From NCBI GenBank assembly GCA_029204225.1, contig CM055096.1:28781995-28845994 (forward strand): a stretch of DNA of 64,000 bases, given 5' to 3'. The notes under the pieces are model-generated. The model had not been told where the DNA came from. It worked only from the letters and a program-made list of their open reading frames with translations, and did no database searches. The translations under genes were made by a program, and so were the position numbers. Origin of the DNA: Diphasiastrum complanatum (Eukaryota > Streptophyta > Lycopodiopsida > Lycopodiales > Lycopodiaceae). Each line of letters begins with the position of its first letter. Within the stretch, counting starts at the first letter, position 1. Positions 36,701 through 45,330 of this stretch are shown piece by piece.

Positions 36701-38506
36701 ACAAGATTGTTTGTTTCTATGTATGAGTTAGCCATTCCTTGTATAATGTTGAATGCGTTCTCTTTATTTTGTTATTATCATTTATAAGAAGAAGATCGTC
36801 ATAAGAACATTCTTGCAAATCACATTGGAAATTCCCTTTGGTGGTCTCAACATATCAGCTTGCTTCAAGTATCTCCTTGAAATGATTGCCAGTAACACAT
36901 TGTTTTGCTCTTTGGACAGGTATTGATCCTTTCATTTCAAGTTTGGTAGTTTAAAGTCTTGAGATTTATGCTTCCTGTGAAATTTTGATAATTCCATGTT
37001 TTTATAAAACTGAATAGTAGAAATTTGAAAGCAAAATCACTGAAAGCATAAAATAGTCGTCTAAGGTGGCCGATCAAAATCAAAAGCATTTGGAAAGCTT
37101 GAAAGTTGCAACTTGAGATTGTGTCTTTTTTTGGCTGGATATCTTTGGGCTTATTTCGAAGTTTGTTAGTAAGGGCTTTAAACCAGTTACGAAACTCTCA
37201 GCATTACTTGCTCCTGCTTTCATAATTGGTAACCTGGGTTACATGGATCCTGAAGTTTGATCTTAACCTAAAACAGTGATATTTTTTCAGTGGTTGCAGT
37301 AAGTTTTGCACAATTGGCTGACACCTTAGAGTTCATTTACGATAAATACTTGCAAAAGTAGTTGTCATGGCGGTCATGTTGGGTGATTAAGTAAATAACT
37401 GAGGCTTGATTTCATTGATTCTCTCTCTATGTAATGACCCACTTACTTTAAGTGGACAGCTTCTCTTTTCGTAACACCCTGCAGTAGCACAGCCAAAAAT
37501 TTGACACTTTCCTTCGGAACTATGGCACTCGGAAGTGCGGATACCAATTTTTCTTTCGGAATATTAAACTCTTATCAGCATTTGTTACATTCTCTACTGA
37601 ATCTAAACAACAGTTAGAGGCTGCCTTGCTATAGCATTCTTAAACAAGGAGCAGGCTGTCCATTTAATCCTACGTAATGCTGGTGTAGGTTTCAGATTTT
37701 GGCCTTGCAAAACTTGTTCCTTTCGGAAGTAATACTTATGTGAGCACCAGGGTGCTTGGAACGTTTGGCTATTTTGACCCTCAATACACAGCAGTGAGTA
37801 TAAACTCTGATACTGAAGTGGAGAGATTAAACTGATGCTACACAGATATTGTTTCTGAATCTAGGAAGAAACTGCAAGCCTTATGAAGCATCTGTGCTCT
37901 TTTGCAGACGGGGCACCTCACGGTCAAGTGTGATGTATACGCCTTTGGAGTCGTGCTTCTGGAGCTTTTAACCGGGCGAAGACCCGTTGATGCGACTCAA
38001 AGTTTGAGAAAACAGAACCTTGTGTCACTGGTAAGCTCTCTAAAACTGTGGTGTTGTATTAGCATCTCCTGTTAGCGTTTACTGAAAATTTCTGATGACT
38101 TGAATCAAAATTTAAAGGTTCTTTGTTCAGCATTTGCCTCCGCCTACATGACAGCCTTCAGCCATTCTTATCTCAAGATCAAAGTTTCAGGCTTCGAGAA
38201 TCTGTATAATTCCAAGTTGGGCAAATTTTGAATCATACTTTCCTTGTATTCTGGCAGGCAAGGGAGTGCTTGAAGGAAAAGCGAAAACTCAAAAAGATTC
38301 TTGATCCCGATTTAAGCGCGGAGTCGTGCTCATGGGGATCTATTAAAAAGTTTGCAACTCTTGCCTGGAATTGTGTTCGGGAGGATGATAATCGTAGACC
38401 CACAATGACAGAATGTGTCAAGCAGCTTGAGCAACTCTACGTATTTTGTAGCAGTTCCCAACAGAAGTATCCAATGATGAAAAGCTCCGAACAAATCTTC
38501 TACTGA
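15524..38506 (+). CDS. Receptor-like (Pelle-type) Ser/Thr protein kinase, six visible exons
   Basis: Transfers phosphate from ATP to Ser/Thr of partner proteins in receptor signalling; probably anchored at or near the plasma membrane. Exons: 15524-15711, 15937-16135, 36165-36328, 37689-37793, 37908-38030, 38258-38506, all with GT/AG borders and matching phases. Motifs in order: [13 protein letters not shown] lead-in, glycine loop [16 protein letters not shown] lysine, EFRVEVDIL helix-C Glu, HRDLKSSN catalytic loop, [18 protein letters not shown] (DPQ where most relatives have PE), [25 protein letters not shown]. About 342 residues are visible, a nearly complete kinase domain with a short tail. 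N-terminal exons are not identified, so it could be a membrane receptor kinase or a cytoplasmic PBS1/PERK-like kinase. The intron after exon 2 is about 20 kb and full of transposons. No lesion is seen in the coding exons. Confidence 0.85.
15937..16135 (+). CDS. Kinase exon 2: ATP lysine, helix C, hinge
   Basis: Begins after GTGGTCCAG and reads [28 protein letters not shown], then [16 protein letters not shown]. It ends in phase 1 at CATG|GTGAGC. The Lys of VAIK and the Glu of EFRVE are the usual ATP-positioning pair. Confidence 0.9.
16340..16480. repeat. Diverged direct repeat, left copy
   Basis: Contains GCTAAGCATCTGATCAATCAA, ...GAGGCCCT..., GAGTTAGGGTTGGAG and an ACGAGT...GAGTCA..AATGACT segment. 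The same order of blocks, clearly diverged, recurs near 35515-35660 in the same orientation. Both copies lie inside the kinase intron, outside the nested transposon block. Confidence 0.55.
16481..17579. other. Intronic sequence, no gene; GC-rich hairpin near 16.92 kb
   Basis: No coding signal. At 16921-16940 a GC-rich inverted repeat (CGCCCGCA, 4-base spacer, TGCGGGCG) stands out from AT-rich surroundings, followed by G-runs to about 16990. Confidence 0.5.
17580..18080. repeat. GAATCGG/GGTTCGAA motif clusters and purine-rich stretch
   Basis: Clusters of short related motifs (CCGAATCGGAATCGG near 17595; GTTCGAACC, GATTCGAACCC, TTTGAATCGGTTGG near 17990-18050) flank a purine-rich stretch with many GGAGAGAG blocks. 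The plan, motif cluster plus purine-rich leader, recalls the hAT 5' end at 4.06-4.53 kb with a different motif. No BED finger follows. It could be a terminal region of a hAT-type element; low certainty. Confidence 0.3.
18081..18845. other. No gene; probable 3' flank of the hAT-type gene
   Basis: AT-rich sequence just beyond the stop codon of the minus-strand hAT-type gene, with repeated TCCTGAATCCTGA-like words near 18535-18560. No other coding signal. Confidence 0.4.
18846..19117 (-). CDS. hAT-type gene last exon (acidic tail)
   Basis: Follows an acceptor CTTGTGTGTAG. Reads [10 protein letters not shown], then a Ser/Glu/Asp-rich run, and ends SRRLKRRRA before the stop. Low complexity, open throughout. 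Confidence 0.65.
19376..19481 (-). CDS. hAT-type gene exon (linker)
   Basis: Reads [20 protein letters not shown] then [15 protein letters not shown] between acceptor TGTGCGTAG and donor CAA|GTGATA. It joins in phase with both neighbours. Confidence 0.6.
19646..19893 (-). CDS. hAT-type gene exon with dimerisation domain
   Basis: Carries the conserved hAT C-terminal dimerisation motifs: [20 protein letters not shown], then [20 protein letters not shown] and [19 protein letters not shown]. The acceptor GCGATTCAG fits the phase of the preceding exon; the donor is CCAG|GTAACC. Confidence 0.8.
20091..20448 (-). repeat. 3' LTR of gypsy element
   Basis: 358 bp, TGTAATAG...CTCGTAACA; about 98% identical by eye to the copy at 26151-26507. 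The purine tract AAGGGGGAGGGAG (minus strand) abuts its right edge. Confidence 0.93.
26151..26507 (-). repeat. 5' LTR of gypsy element
   Basis: 357 bp, same ends as the copy at 20091-20448; the primer-binding site lies one base to its left. Followed by the TCTCC duplication at 26508-26512. Confidence 0.93.
26508..26725 (-). CDS. hAT-type gene exon, upstream part (left of gypsy insertion in reading order)
   Basis: Begins after the acceptor TTTCTTGCAG and reads [20 protein letters not shown], then [20 protein letters not shown] and [19 protein letters not shown] up to the gypsy target duplication. The frame continues in register on the far side of the insertion at 20085. This segment matches the region between DUF659 and the dimerisation domain in plant hAT-like proteins. 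Confidence 0.7.
26886..28000 (+). mobile_element. Ty3/gypsy integrase fragment
   Basis: Opposite in orientation to the full gypsy element beside it. Starts with an integrase zinc finger (HDSPYVGH...CTACQH, 26.9-27.06 kb), then the core ([33 protein letters not shown]) to about 27.35 kb. It ends with a [17 protein letters not shown]-like integrase tail near 27.87-27.93 kb. No gag, reverse transcriptase or LTR is recognised with it. A broken, older remnant with several breaks. It lies where the missing upstream part of the hAT-type gene would be expected. Confidence 0.8.
28001..28431. other. No gene; flank of gypsy fragment
   Basis: Sequence between the integrase fragment and the copia-type LTR, with GTCATGGACCATGGGTCGTGGATCATG-like short repeats near 28225-28255 described only as imperfect ATCATG/CATGG words. 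Possibly the non-coding tail of the gypsy remnant. Confidence 0.35.
28432..29117 (-). repeat. 3' LTR of gag-only copia element
   Basis: 686 bp. Pairs with 32244-32920; both start TGTGAAAGTACTG and end CTATTTTTCACA. Confidence 0.92.
31548..31850. repeat. ~170-bp tandem duplication in the element's leader
   Basis: Two copies (about 31548-31680 and 31720-31850) share GTGTTTCACTCAA, CAACAAATGGACTTATAATC, CACTCCCTCACAAAG and GGAATGAAGATAAGATGA in the same order. They lie between the primer site and gag, so they belong to the untranslated leader. Confidence 0.8.
32244..32920 (-). repeat. 5' LTR of gag-only copia element
   Basis: 677 bp. The primer-binding site abuts its left edge at 32231-32243. 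About 95% identical by eye to 28432-29117. Confidence 0.92.
32921..35514. other. Intronic AT-rich stretch; possible hAT end at 33.34-33.57 kb
   Basis: No gene recognised. Around 33340-33570 the words GAATTCGG, GAATCCG, GAACCGATT and TTCGAATTAG recur, like the cluster at 17.99-18.05 kb. If both clusters are ends of one hAT element, it would enclose the split transposase gene and the later insertions; no matching terminal repeats were identified. Frames such as 34758-35000 on the minus strand show no domain. Confidence 0.35.
35515..35660. repeat. Diverged direct repeat, right copy
   Basis: Shares with 16340-16480 the blocks GCTAAGCAT, ATCAATCAA, GAGGCCCT, GAGTT.AGGGTTGGAG, and ACGAGTCA...AAACGACT in the same order. 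The pair is about 19.2 kb apart and may be two copies of an old dispersed repeat. Confidence 0.55.
36165..36328 (+). CDS. Kinase exon 3: catalytic loop
   Basis: Follows GGACCAG; the first two bases complete the split Gly codon from exon 2. Reads [20 protein letters not shown], then [17 protein letters not shown] and QPK. HRD and the following Lys and Asn are the catalytic-loop residues. Confidence 0.9.
36503..36539. repeat. Perfect 18-bp inverted repeat with 1-base spacer
   Basis: GATTGAAAAGACCTCCCA, one G, then its exact reverse complement. It lies within a kinase intron and would form a strong hairpin in the pre-mRNA. It is not matched to any known family. Confidence 0.9.
37138..37260 (+). 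pseudogene. Relic kinase activation-segment-like exon in intron 3
   Basis: One frame stays open for 40 codons to a TGA at 37258. It reads [13 protein letters not shown], then [14 protein letters not shown], then [12 protein letters not shown]. This parallels DFGLAK...[10 protein letters not shown] of functional exon 4, 430 bp downstream, and resembles the GYMDPE form common in plant receptor kinases. The DFG motif is split by an inserted residue (DIFG). It could be a decayed duplicate of exon 4 or of a related kinase exon, or chance similarity. Confidence 0.45.
37689..37793 (+). CDS. Kinase exon 4: DFG and activation segment
   Basis: 35 codons, from [17 protein letters not shown] to [17 protein letters not shown]; donor GCA|GTGAGT. 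The usual PE after the Asp is PQ here, so the conserved Glu of the P+1 region is replaced. Confidence 0.9.
37908..38030 (+). CDS. Kinase exon 5: C-lobe
   Basis: 41 codons, from [20 protein letters not shown] to LRKQNLVSL; phase 0 at both ends, donor CTG|GTAAGC. Confidence 0.92.
38258..38506 (+). CDS. Kinase last exon
   Basis: Follows TTCTGGCAG; reads [19 protein letters not shown], then [20 protein letters not shown] and a short tail ending SSEQIFY before the stop. Contains the conserved Arg of subdomain XI (RRPTM). Confidence 0.92.
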   Translation, partial: ARECLKEKRKLKKILDPDLSAESCSWGSIKKFATLAWNCVREDDNRRPTMTECVKQLEQLYVFCSSSQQKYPMMKSSEQIFY

Positions 38507-41435
38507 TTTGTTGGTTGTAGTAGCATTCACTTCGTAAGCTATTGATGGAGGTGCTACAATTGAAGGCTTGCTTTTCTCCAGAGACAAGAAAGGCTGTCTT
38601 TCTACTATGCCGGACTGATCCAGCGGAAGTTACAATATCAAACTTCATTGGGAGCAACAGATATGGAGTGGCATTTTACAAATTTTGTAAACAGAAGTTT
38701 GCTAGCTGATTTGTCATTGCATTTACTCGATGTAGCAAGGGCTTCATAACGTGGAGCATAGCAATTCTGGAGGACCGAGAAATTCTTGAAGAATGACTAA
38801 TAAGTTTTTTGAATGTTGTTTGAGCAGATAAAGTTGCGAAAATAGTGAGCAGATTGTTTGCAACTGAATTGCAATCATGGTGACTAATAATATACAGGGT
38901 AAATAAGTGGGAAGCGACAGTCACCACGGAGCACTTATGACCAGTGCAGGACACTCCAGTGTCTTGGATTAAAATGTTTGCGCTCAGACTTTACAAGATT
39001 GAACGTGGTGATCTGGTCTGGGAACCCCATTACGCACCGTAATAGCTCTTGCGATGAATATCATTGATTGTAATTCTGATGCTTTAAAAATATGTATCTC
39101 TCATGTATGAAATATGAATCCCCCATTTATGGGATTTGGAAATAGTAGCTATCCAAACCCCCCTTGGAGCCGCTCATTTAGAGGACTTGCCCATAATTTT
39201 GATAGCATGACTTGAAGTTTTTGTGTGCTTTTCACATGTGTGAGTGAGTACAAATCAATGTGATTTATTTTCTAAGGTGTGTAATCTATTGCACATAGAT
39301 ATATCACTCAATTGATACAAACAATCTAGCTTGAAAATTTTCAAGTCAAAAGCACACAAAACATGCATCTATCATTCAGTGTTTAACATTCACATTGAGA
39401 GTCAACTTTTGATGAAAAAAATTAAGTATGAAATTGGCTTGCTCTCGGGTAGAGAGAGAATATAAGTGGTTGCTCTCAAGTAGAGAGAGAATATGAAAAA
39501 AATTCTAAGTGTTGCTCTTTCCAAACACATTAAAAAACCAAGTGTCAAAGTGAGATCTCACACTCTCATAGAGTGGTTGGCTTTAGATCCAAGATGAGTG
39601 GCAATGAAGATCAACCAGTGGATCACTCTCACACCACTTCTTACATTGATTGGACCACTCTCATGGCACTTCTTACATTGATTGGACCATTTTGGTGCAT
39701 CTCTTGCTATGATTGGTACACATGGTCAAATGACATTATGAGGTGTATAGTCACTAGCCCTATACCATCAAGCCAAGTGTAAGCAACCTATATAATCACG
39801 AGCTAATCCAAGTCAAAATTTGAACTAATCACTTATTTACAAAGTGTATAAGGGGTGGATTTGACATAGAACCCTCAAAACTTAAGGTAGATAGCTTTTA
39901 CAATTTTCACATTTTTCTTATCTACTTAAGTTTTCTTTCACTTTTTTGCATCTCAAACTTGTAGCTTTTTCCATTGTAGCATAATGCCATATCATTTACA
40001 TGAAACATTTGTGCAGATTGACATTTTAGTAGACTACGAGGGTAAGGGGCCATCCTAAGGGAGTGAGGGACTGAGAGAGTATCATATTTACATAGTTACG
40101 TAGTAGCACATGCAACACACAACAAGGTCAACATGCACTTGAGATTTGGCCCATTCTTTTTAATTGACAAAGCTTTTACCATGTTTTTGGCTTTTAATTC
40201 CAGCTTCTCTTAGGTTGCCCTGTGTACGTTTCTATGAAGTTAATATTTAAAGCACCTCTTTTGGGAGATAAAACAAGGTTGACATGCTAACATAATTGCC
40301 TTGTGAGAGCATCTAAACATGGATTACTTAGTCTAAGTCTCCACTATTTAATAAATGTGACTCAATAGCCATAAGATGAGAGAGACTAGCAACATAGCAA
40401 CCAGATTGTGAATAACCATAGACAAGCCAAACCAATCTTTAGCCAACAACATTTACAATTTTCATCCAATCCAACTCACTCCATGAAATCTTAACATGGG
40501 AAATCTTAGAAGAATTGGTCATGGCCATGATGAGCATTGTTAATCATTGAGCACAATGGTGGAGTATGCGCAACTTGGCATTGATTTGTGTTTGGGGCCA
40601 CTAGAGAGTTGAGCTTTGTGGCTTGACTCTCATAGTTAGTAAGGGGAGTTGCCTTGGCTCATAATTGAAATTGATTGTAAGATCATGCTTATTCTCATAG
40701 TTTTGTTGCATTGTGTTGCTCTTCCTCACATTTTGTAAAGGCCAATTATAATAAGGCATGCTTTTTCTAGGAAACTATTTGTTGGAACTAGGCTCTTGAG
40801 CTTGTTAAGCTCTAAGAGCCAAATCAGAATTCTCGAGCTTCTAGGACTTCTAGAACCAAGCATTTAGCTTATACACAAACCAAAGGCCCAACTTTACAAT
40901 TATGATGGCTAGCACATCCACATGTTGGAGGCTTGGCCTAATTCATTTGGACATGCTATAAGATTTTCCCATAAGAAGTTTGGATTCTTGGGAGTTTTGG
41001 GACTTCTAGACGAAGATGGTGGGAGTTTTGTGGCTCCCAAATTAGTTTCACATTTTTTTCACCTTGGAGAAAACTTCATGTTTTCATTAATACCATACCA
41101 TTAGACTTGCTTTGAGGCCTAAGCCAAAAGCCATTTTTATTGACTTTCTAAAATAAAAATAAAATAAAGAAAAGTTCAAACTTTTACTAGCTTAAAGAAA
41201 GTCATTGGCTACTTAGCTCAAGCTCAATTTGCCAATTTTTATTGATGGAACAAAAGATTCCATTTTCACATGGAGTTTTAGGCATTGCCTTGATTATCAT
41301 GGGAGTTTATGCAAATGTTAACATTAAAGTCAATGTCTTAAATGGTATGTGCACACAAAAAGCTGTCACATTGCTAAGCAAGAACTCAGCCCTTTAGATA
41401 AACTTTTATGTGCAAGTAGTAATTAGCAAGTCTCA
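38507..41435. other. Gene-free stretch with small tandem duplications
   Basis: Begins with the kinase 3' flank; no clear polyadenylation signal was fixed. Tandem copies occur near 39420-39495 (TTGCTCTC..GTAGAGAGAGAATAT twice) and 39600-39695 (CACTTCTTACATTGATTGGACCA twice, about 35 bp apart). No coding signal. Confidence 0.5.
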
Positions 41436-41439
41436 TGTT

Positions 41440-41740
41440 TGTCCATTTTTCTTGCATGTCACTTGAATTATTCTTCTGTACAACACATGTCTAAGCAGTC
41501 TATTGTACTTAATCTCGACTATCCAGATAGGAAAGTCGAATTATCTGTCTGTCAAGACTATATAGACGGTAAACAAGCTAGGAAACCTTTTAGATAAAGC
41601 CATCAACATTTTGCTAGAGGATTGTTAGATATTGTACATATAGACATTTGTCGCCCAATGCAGAATCCTTCATTAAAGGATGCAAAGTACTTTATCAATT
41701 TTATTGATGAATTTTCCACAAAGACAATGTGAGCTTAATT
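41440..41740 (+). mobile_element. Ty1/copia integrase fragment
   Basis: Frames on the plus strand resemble the copia pre-integrase and integrase start: QARKPFR, GLLDIVHIDICRPMQNPSLK and YFINFIDEFSTKTM. It is related to the fragment at 57.24-57.5 kb (GLLDVVHTNIYGPMQNP). Broken and old, several breaks. Confidence 0.7.
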
Positions 41741-41899
41741 AGATCTATCATACTTGTGGATCTTCCCCACAAGTGTGAATTCTGAAAATTTTGTCAAATA
41801 GCACCTCCACTAGATGCGATTGCCACTAGTAAAACCTGCAGTGCTGATCTTCTCCTTCCTTCCGTAGATCCTGATCTTAACGAGATGGCTCTAATACCA

Positions 41900-42604
41900 T
41901 GTTAGAATCGAAGAGATTCTCTAATTGGAGTAGACTAATCTTATTAGTACTCACGCAAAACATCAACCACAAGTTGAAGAAGAAGAGAGACTACAAGAAG
42001 CTATGCTTCATAAGCTGGAAACTGAGATAACAATGGAGGTGGGCGCCCATCTACTCTTATAGAGGCTGTCCATAATGAAAAGCAAAAGCTATCTTTATAC
42101 AATAGCAATTAAAATGCTAGTTATGAAGTCTTAACAATAGAAATCTATGCTAACTTGGTGAAAATAGATTTCTATACTATTCTAGCAATATTGGTACTAA
42201 CTTATGTACCTATACTAGAAATAGATAGTACCTATACTAACGGCATTCTAGCACGCAAGTTGGCCTCTACAATGAATTAACTAATCCATTAATTCCTAAC
42301 AGAGAAGGCTTCGACTATCGGAGTTGAGCATGTGGTTGTCGATAGTCAATAGAGTCGAGGTAGTTGTTTGAAGGTCCTCCACGATAATCGGTTGAGTTGG
42401 TAAGTCGGACTCCCCGATAAGTCGGTCGAGTCAGGCTTCCTCAATAGTTCAGCCAACTTCGACAAGTCGGACTGCCACTCTCTTGCCTGGTCTTCGATAA
42501 TAGAGTATTTTTACAGACTGTGTGACAATGAGTGTATAATCGTGGCAATATGAATGGAACTGGATTAACATGAGATTTAAGAGTATAGAGGAATATATCC
42601 AACA
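41900..42604 (-). mobile_element. Copia LTR region with primer site on one side and purine tract on the other
   Basis: On the left, GGCTCTAATACCA (41887-41899) is a minus-strand primer site directly beside TGTTAG. On the right, after ...CCAACA at 42604, a GGGGGGA purine tract (minus strand) leads to copia RNase H. Two readings are possible: one 705-bp LTR, or a 402-bp LTR (41900-42301, perfect TGTTAG/CTAACA ends) next to part of another LTR. Either way an LTR lies between two partial interiors. Confidence 0.65.
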
Positions 42605-43008
42605 TCCCCCCTTAATCTGGATCCATGAATGCTTTGATCTTTAGACTAAGCAATGCACAAAATTTGTTGTGTGCATCAATGCTCAAAGTCTTGGTAAATA
42701 CATCTGCGATCATGTTTTGCGTCCGACAATATGTTAAGCTTACCTCTCTGTCGAGAGCCTTAGTCCTTACATAGTGATATTGAATTTCAATGACTCCTAG
42801 AGTAAAATCTAGGTTGGTCGATAAGGCAATAGCACTCTGATTATCACAAAATATAATTGTAGGAGTGTACTGATGCAGACTAATATCTAACAGTAAATTT
42901 CTCAACCAAATTGCTTCCTTACTAGCTTGAGAGCCAGCAATGTATTCTGCTTCTATGGATGAGAGAGCAATAGAGGTTTGCTTATGACTGTTCCAGGACA
43001 TGGGACCA
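42605..43008 (-). mobile_element. Ty1/copia RNase H fragment
   Basis: On the minus strand: SWNSHKQTSIALSSIEAEYI, then ASKEAIWLRNLL, FCDNQSAIALS and MIADVFTKTL, about 129 codons ending just before the purine tract. These are the C-terminal RNase H motifs of copia pol. The rest of the element is missing because an unrelated LTR starts at 43009. Confidence 0.85.
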
Positions 43009-43466
43009 TGTTATGTACCATAACGGTATGCCCTTCAGTGACGGCCTCACAAGGGACATGATGCAGGATTGGGGTTTTCGACATGTTTGGGACCATCCTA
43101 GGTGGTCACGTGTCACCGGCAGGACCGTGCTTGACGAGACCCACTGTGCTATGCCTATATAGTGGTGGGGTTTCCCTCTTGCCATTCACTTAGTCTACCT
43201 GGGAGTTGGTGGATGGAGTGCACGTGCATGAGCCAGGATGTATCTCCAGGCTAGGAGATGGGTGCTAGGGAGAGCCGAGTGTGATGGCTGGTAGTATGGG
43301 ATGCTAGTTATTGCCGGAGGCTCAACTGGACATGATTGTGTCGATAGCTCCAGTGCATGGGGGTGGGTTGGTTGTGACCCTACGGATGGGCGGTTACGGT
43401 GCGTCGTCACTGGTATGGGGTGTGCGGAACCTTCAAGGCAGTCGATGATCCTAGGGAGTTGTAACA
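43009..43466 (+). mobile_element. LTR with TATA box and following primer site
   Basis: 458 bp from TGTTATG to GTAACA, with TATATAG at 43156-43162. A primer site, TGGTATTAGAGCGG, starts at 43469. It is thus a plus-strand 5' LTR. No coding interior or second LTR could be found to the right. It directly abuts the minus-strand copia RNase H fragment. Confidence 0.7.
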
Positions 43467-43482
43467 GCTGGTATTAGAGCGG

Positions 43483-45100
43483 TCGACTTCCTTTGGAGGT
43501 GCACAAGTTCTCTTATCTGCCTTTGCGTTTGGTATTCCTTATGAGAATGTGGCTGGTTGTGTTTAGTAGCCTTAGTTTAAATTTATTTTTTGAAAAGGTG
43601 AAAATTTTGTTGTTGGGATTTAAAGCTAGTTGGTTGTTAACTAGTAATTTTTTTAACAATAGTTTCTCTTTCCCTCTCAACCTTTAAAACTTATAGTGCA
43701 TTAAGTTTTTTTTGAAGAAACAAAACATTTCTATTACCAAAGCTTTGCTAGCTTTTAGCTCTCAGTTTGACGAAAAGACACGAAGCGAAAATGTTCGCGA
43801 ACATCCTGACAAAAAGACACGAACGTTAAATATTTACGAAAGGAAAATGTTCGTGACACAACAGGAGAAAGTCAGACGACGTGAAAGTCAAATGACTCGA
43901 AGCGACACAAAAATCTTCACGACACTTTTTCAACCTTCACGCTTCAAAGGATCAAGAAGATCATACAAGTACCATGAAGTACAAAACTCCTGATCTGATA
44001 TAACGACGTCAGCAAAAGAGTGTTAGGACGTGCCTAACCCACCATTCTTGTAATCCATGATTAGTAATAGATTGTTTAATCTATCTAATCAGAGATGCTA
44101 CTCTGAATGTATGCAATTACTAGACGTATAAAATACATACAGTAGCAGATAAAAAGTATACAGAATAGAAGTCCGCCTGTGAGCAAGACAATTTTGTAGC
44201 TTTTTTCAAACAACGTATTTCCTTTGCCCTGCAACGTGCTCAGGCCCTATCAATCCTGCAACGGGCGACGGTGGCTGGGTCCGCTTTATTTGAAATTGTA
44301 AAACCTTAAATTTAAGAAGCTCATATATCTTATACAATTATACAAGGAGATATTGAAAATAATAGGAGCTTTGACATACACGTGTGTGAAAAAACATTTA
44401 AATTGTTGCAAATGGAAAATCAATCATTGCAATTCAAAAGAATCTTAAATTCTAGAGAAGAAGAAAAAAAAACTCATCTTAATAATCAAACTCGCCTTAG
44501 AACGACAAAGCTAAAAAGCCATGCTTGGCATTATGTGGCAAAAGGCCTTTTTTGCTCAAGCCTTTTGCCCTGCATAAGATATAGTAGACCTTTTGTAACG
44601 AGCAATAAGATTTTAGTTGACACATTGTGAAGACCTAAAGCATAGCGCTATTCAGTGCTCAAGAAAATCGGGAAGTACATAAATGGAATCAACATGAGTT
44701 TTAAAAAATCTACCTATTTATAACATAGCTATATTCAGTGCTCTAGAAAGTCGACAAATATATAAATGGAATCAACATGATTCCTCAATAATCTACATCG
44801 TGAAAATTTCAACAAGTTTTTACATAGGTTTGTAAATTGTTTTGCGAGTAATAGTCCTCATTGCTCAAGAATAAATAAGCTTTTAAAAAGGCAGATTTTT
44901 TCTAGATAACTCAAAAAAAGGCTTGCTACTAGTGAATATTGTTGACTTTTTCAAGTCAAATGCAGGGAAAGGGTAAGGAATGAGAATCAAGCCAATTGAC
45001 TTCTATTTGTAATGCCATATTTGGATTAATGTTAGCTTTAGTGCAAGATTCGCTCTTGTTTGAGCTTACTTTTAGTTAAACAAGTAAATTTCCTCATCCT
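43483..45100. other. No gene recognised; ~83-bp tandem duplication
   Basis: Leader-like sequence of the LTR element, then AT-rich DNA. Around 43770-43910 short ACGAA/GACACGAA words recur. At 44640-44796 an ~83-bp unit is repeated (TATTCAGTGCTC, GGAATCAACATGA in both copies). No coding signal. Confidence 0.5.
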
Positions 45101-45110
45101 TATATATATA
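45101..45110 (+). promoter_or_regulatory. Candidate TATA box of the LRR receptor-like protein gene
   Basis: TATATATATA follows CATCCT, about 230 bp before the preferred ATG at 45331. Transcription would start near 45130-45140, which makes the longer frame's first ATG at 45133 an unlikely start. A T-rich tract ending TTTTAG at 45320 could be the acceptor of a short leader intron. Confidence 0.45.
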
Positions 45111-45330
45111 TCTTTGCTTATCTTTTCTATCAATGTTCTTACAATTTGTTTCGATGAATAAATGCACCAGGGTTGTACAATTGCCTCATGCTTACTATTG
45201 TCACTCCACCCGTACAAGCTTATATTCAGTACTTACTAACGATCGGAAAGCGACTTACGCGTACCATTCCCACACCATCCGTACAACCCTCTACTCTCGA
45301 CACTGTTTTTTTTTTTTTAGTGCAAGTGTG

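Larger units (their letters stand above)
36329..37688 (+). other. Kinase intron 3 with hairpin and relic-exon candidate
   Basis: 1,360 bp between GTAAAT and GGTGTAG. Contains a near-perfect 37-bp palindrome at 36503-36539 and, at 37138-37260, an open stretch resembling a kinase activation segment. Confidence 0.75.
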
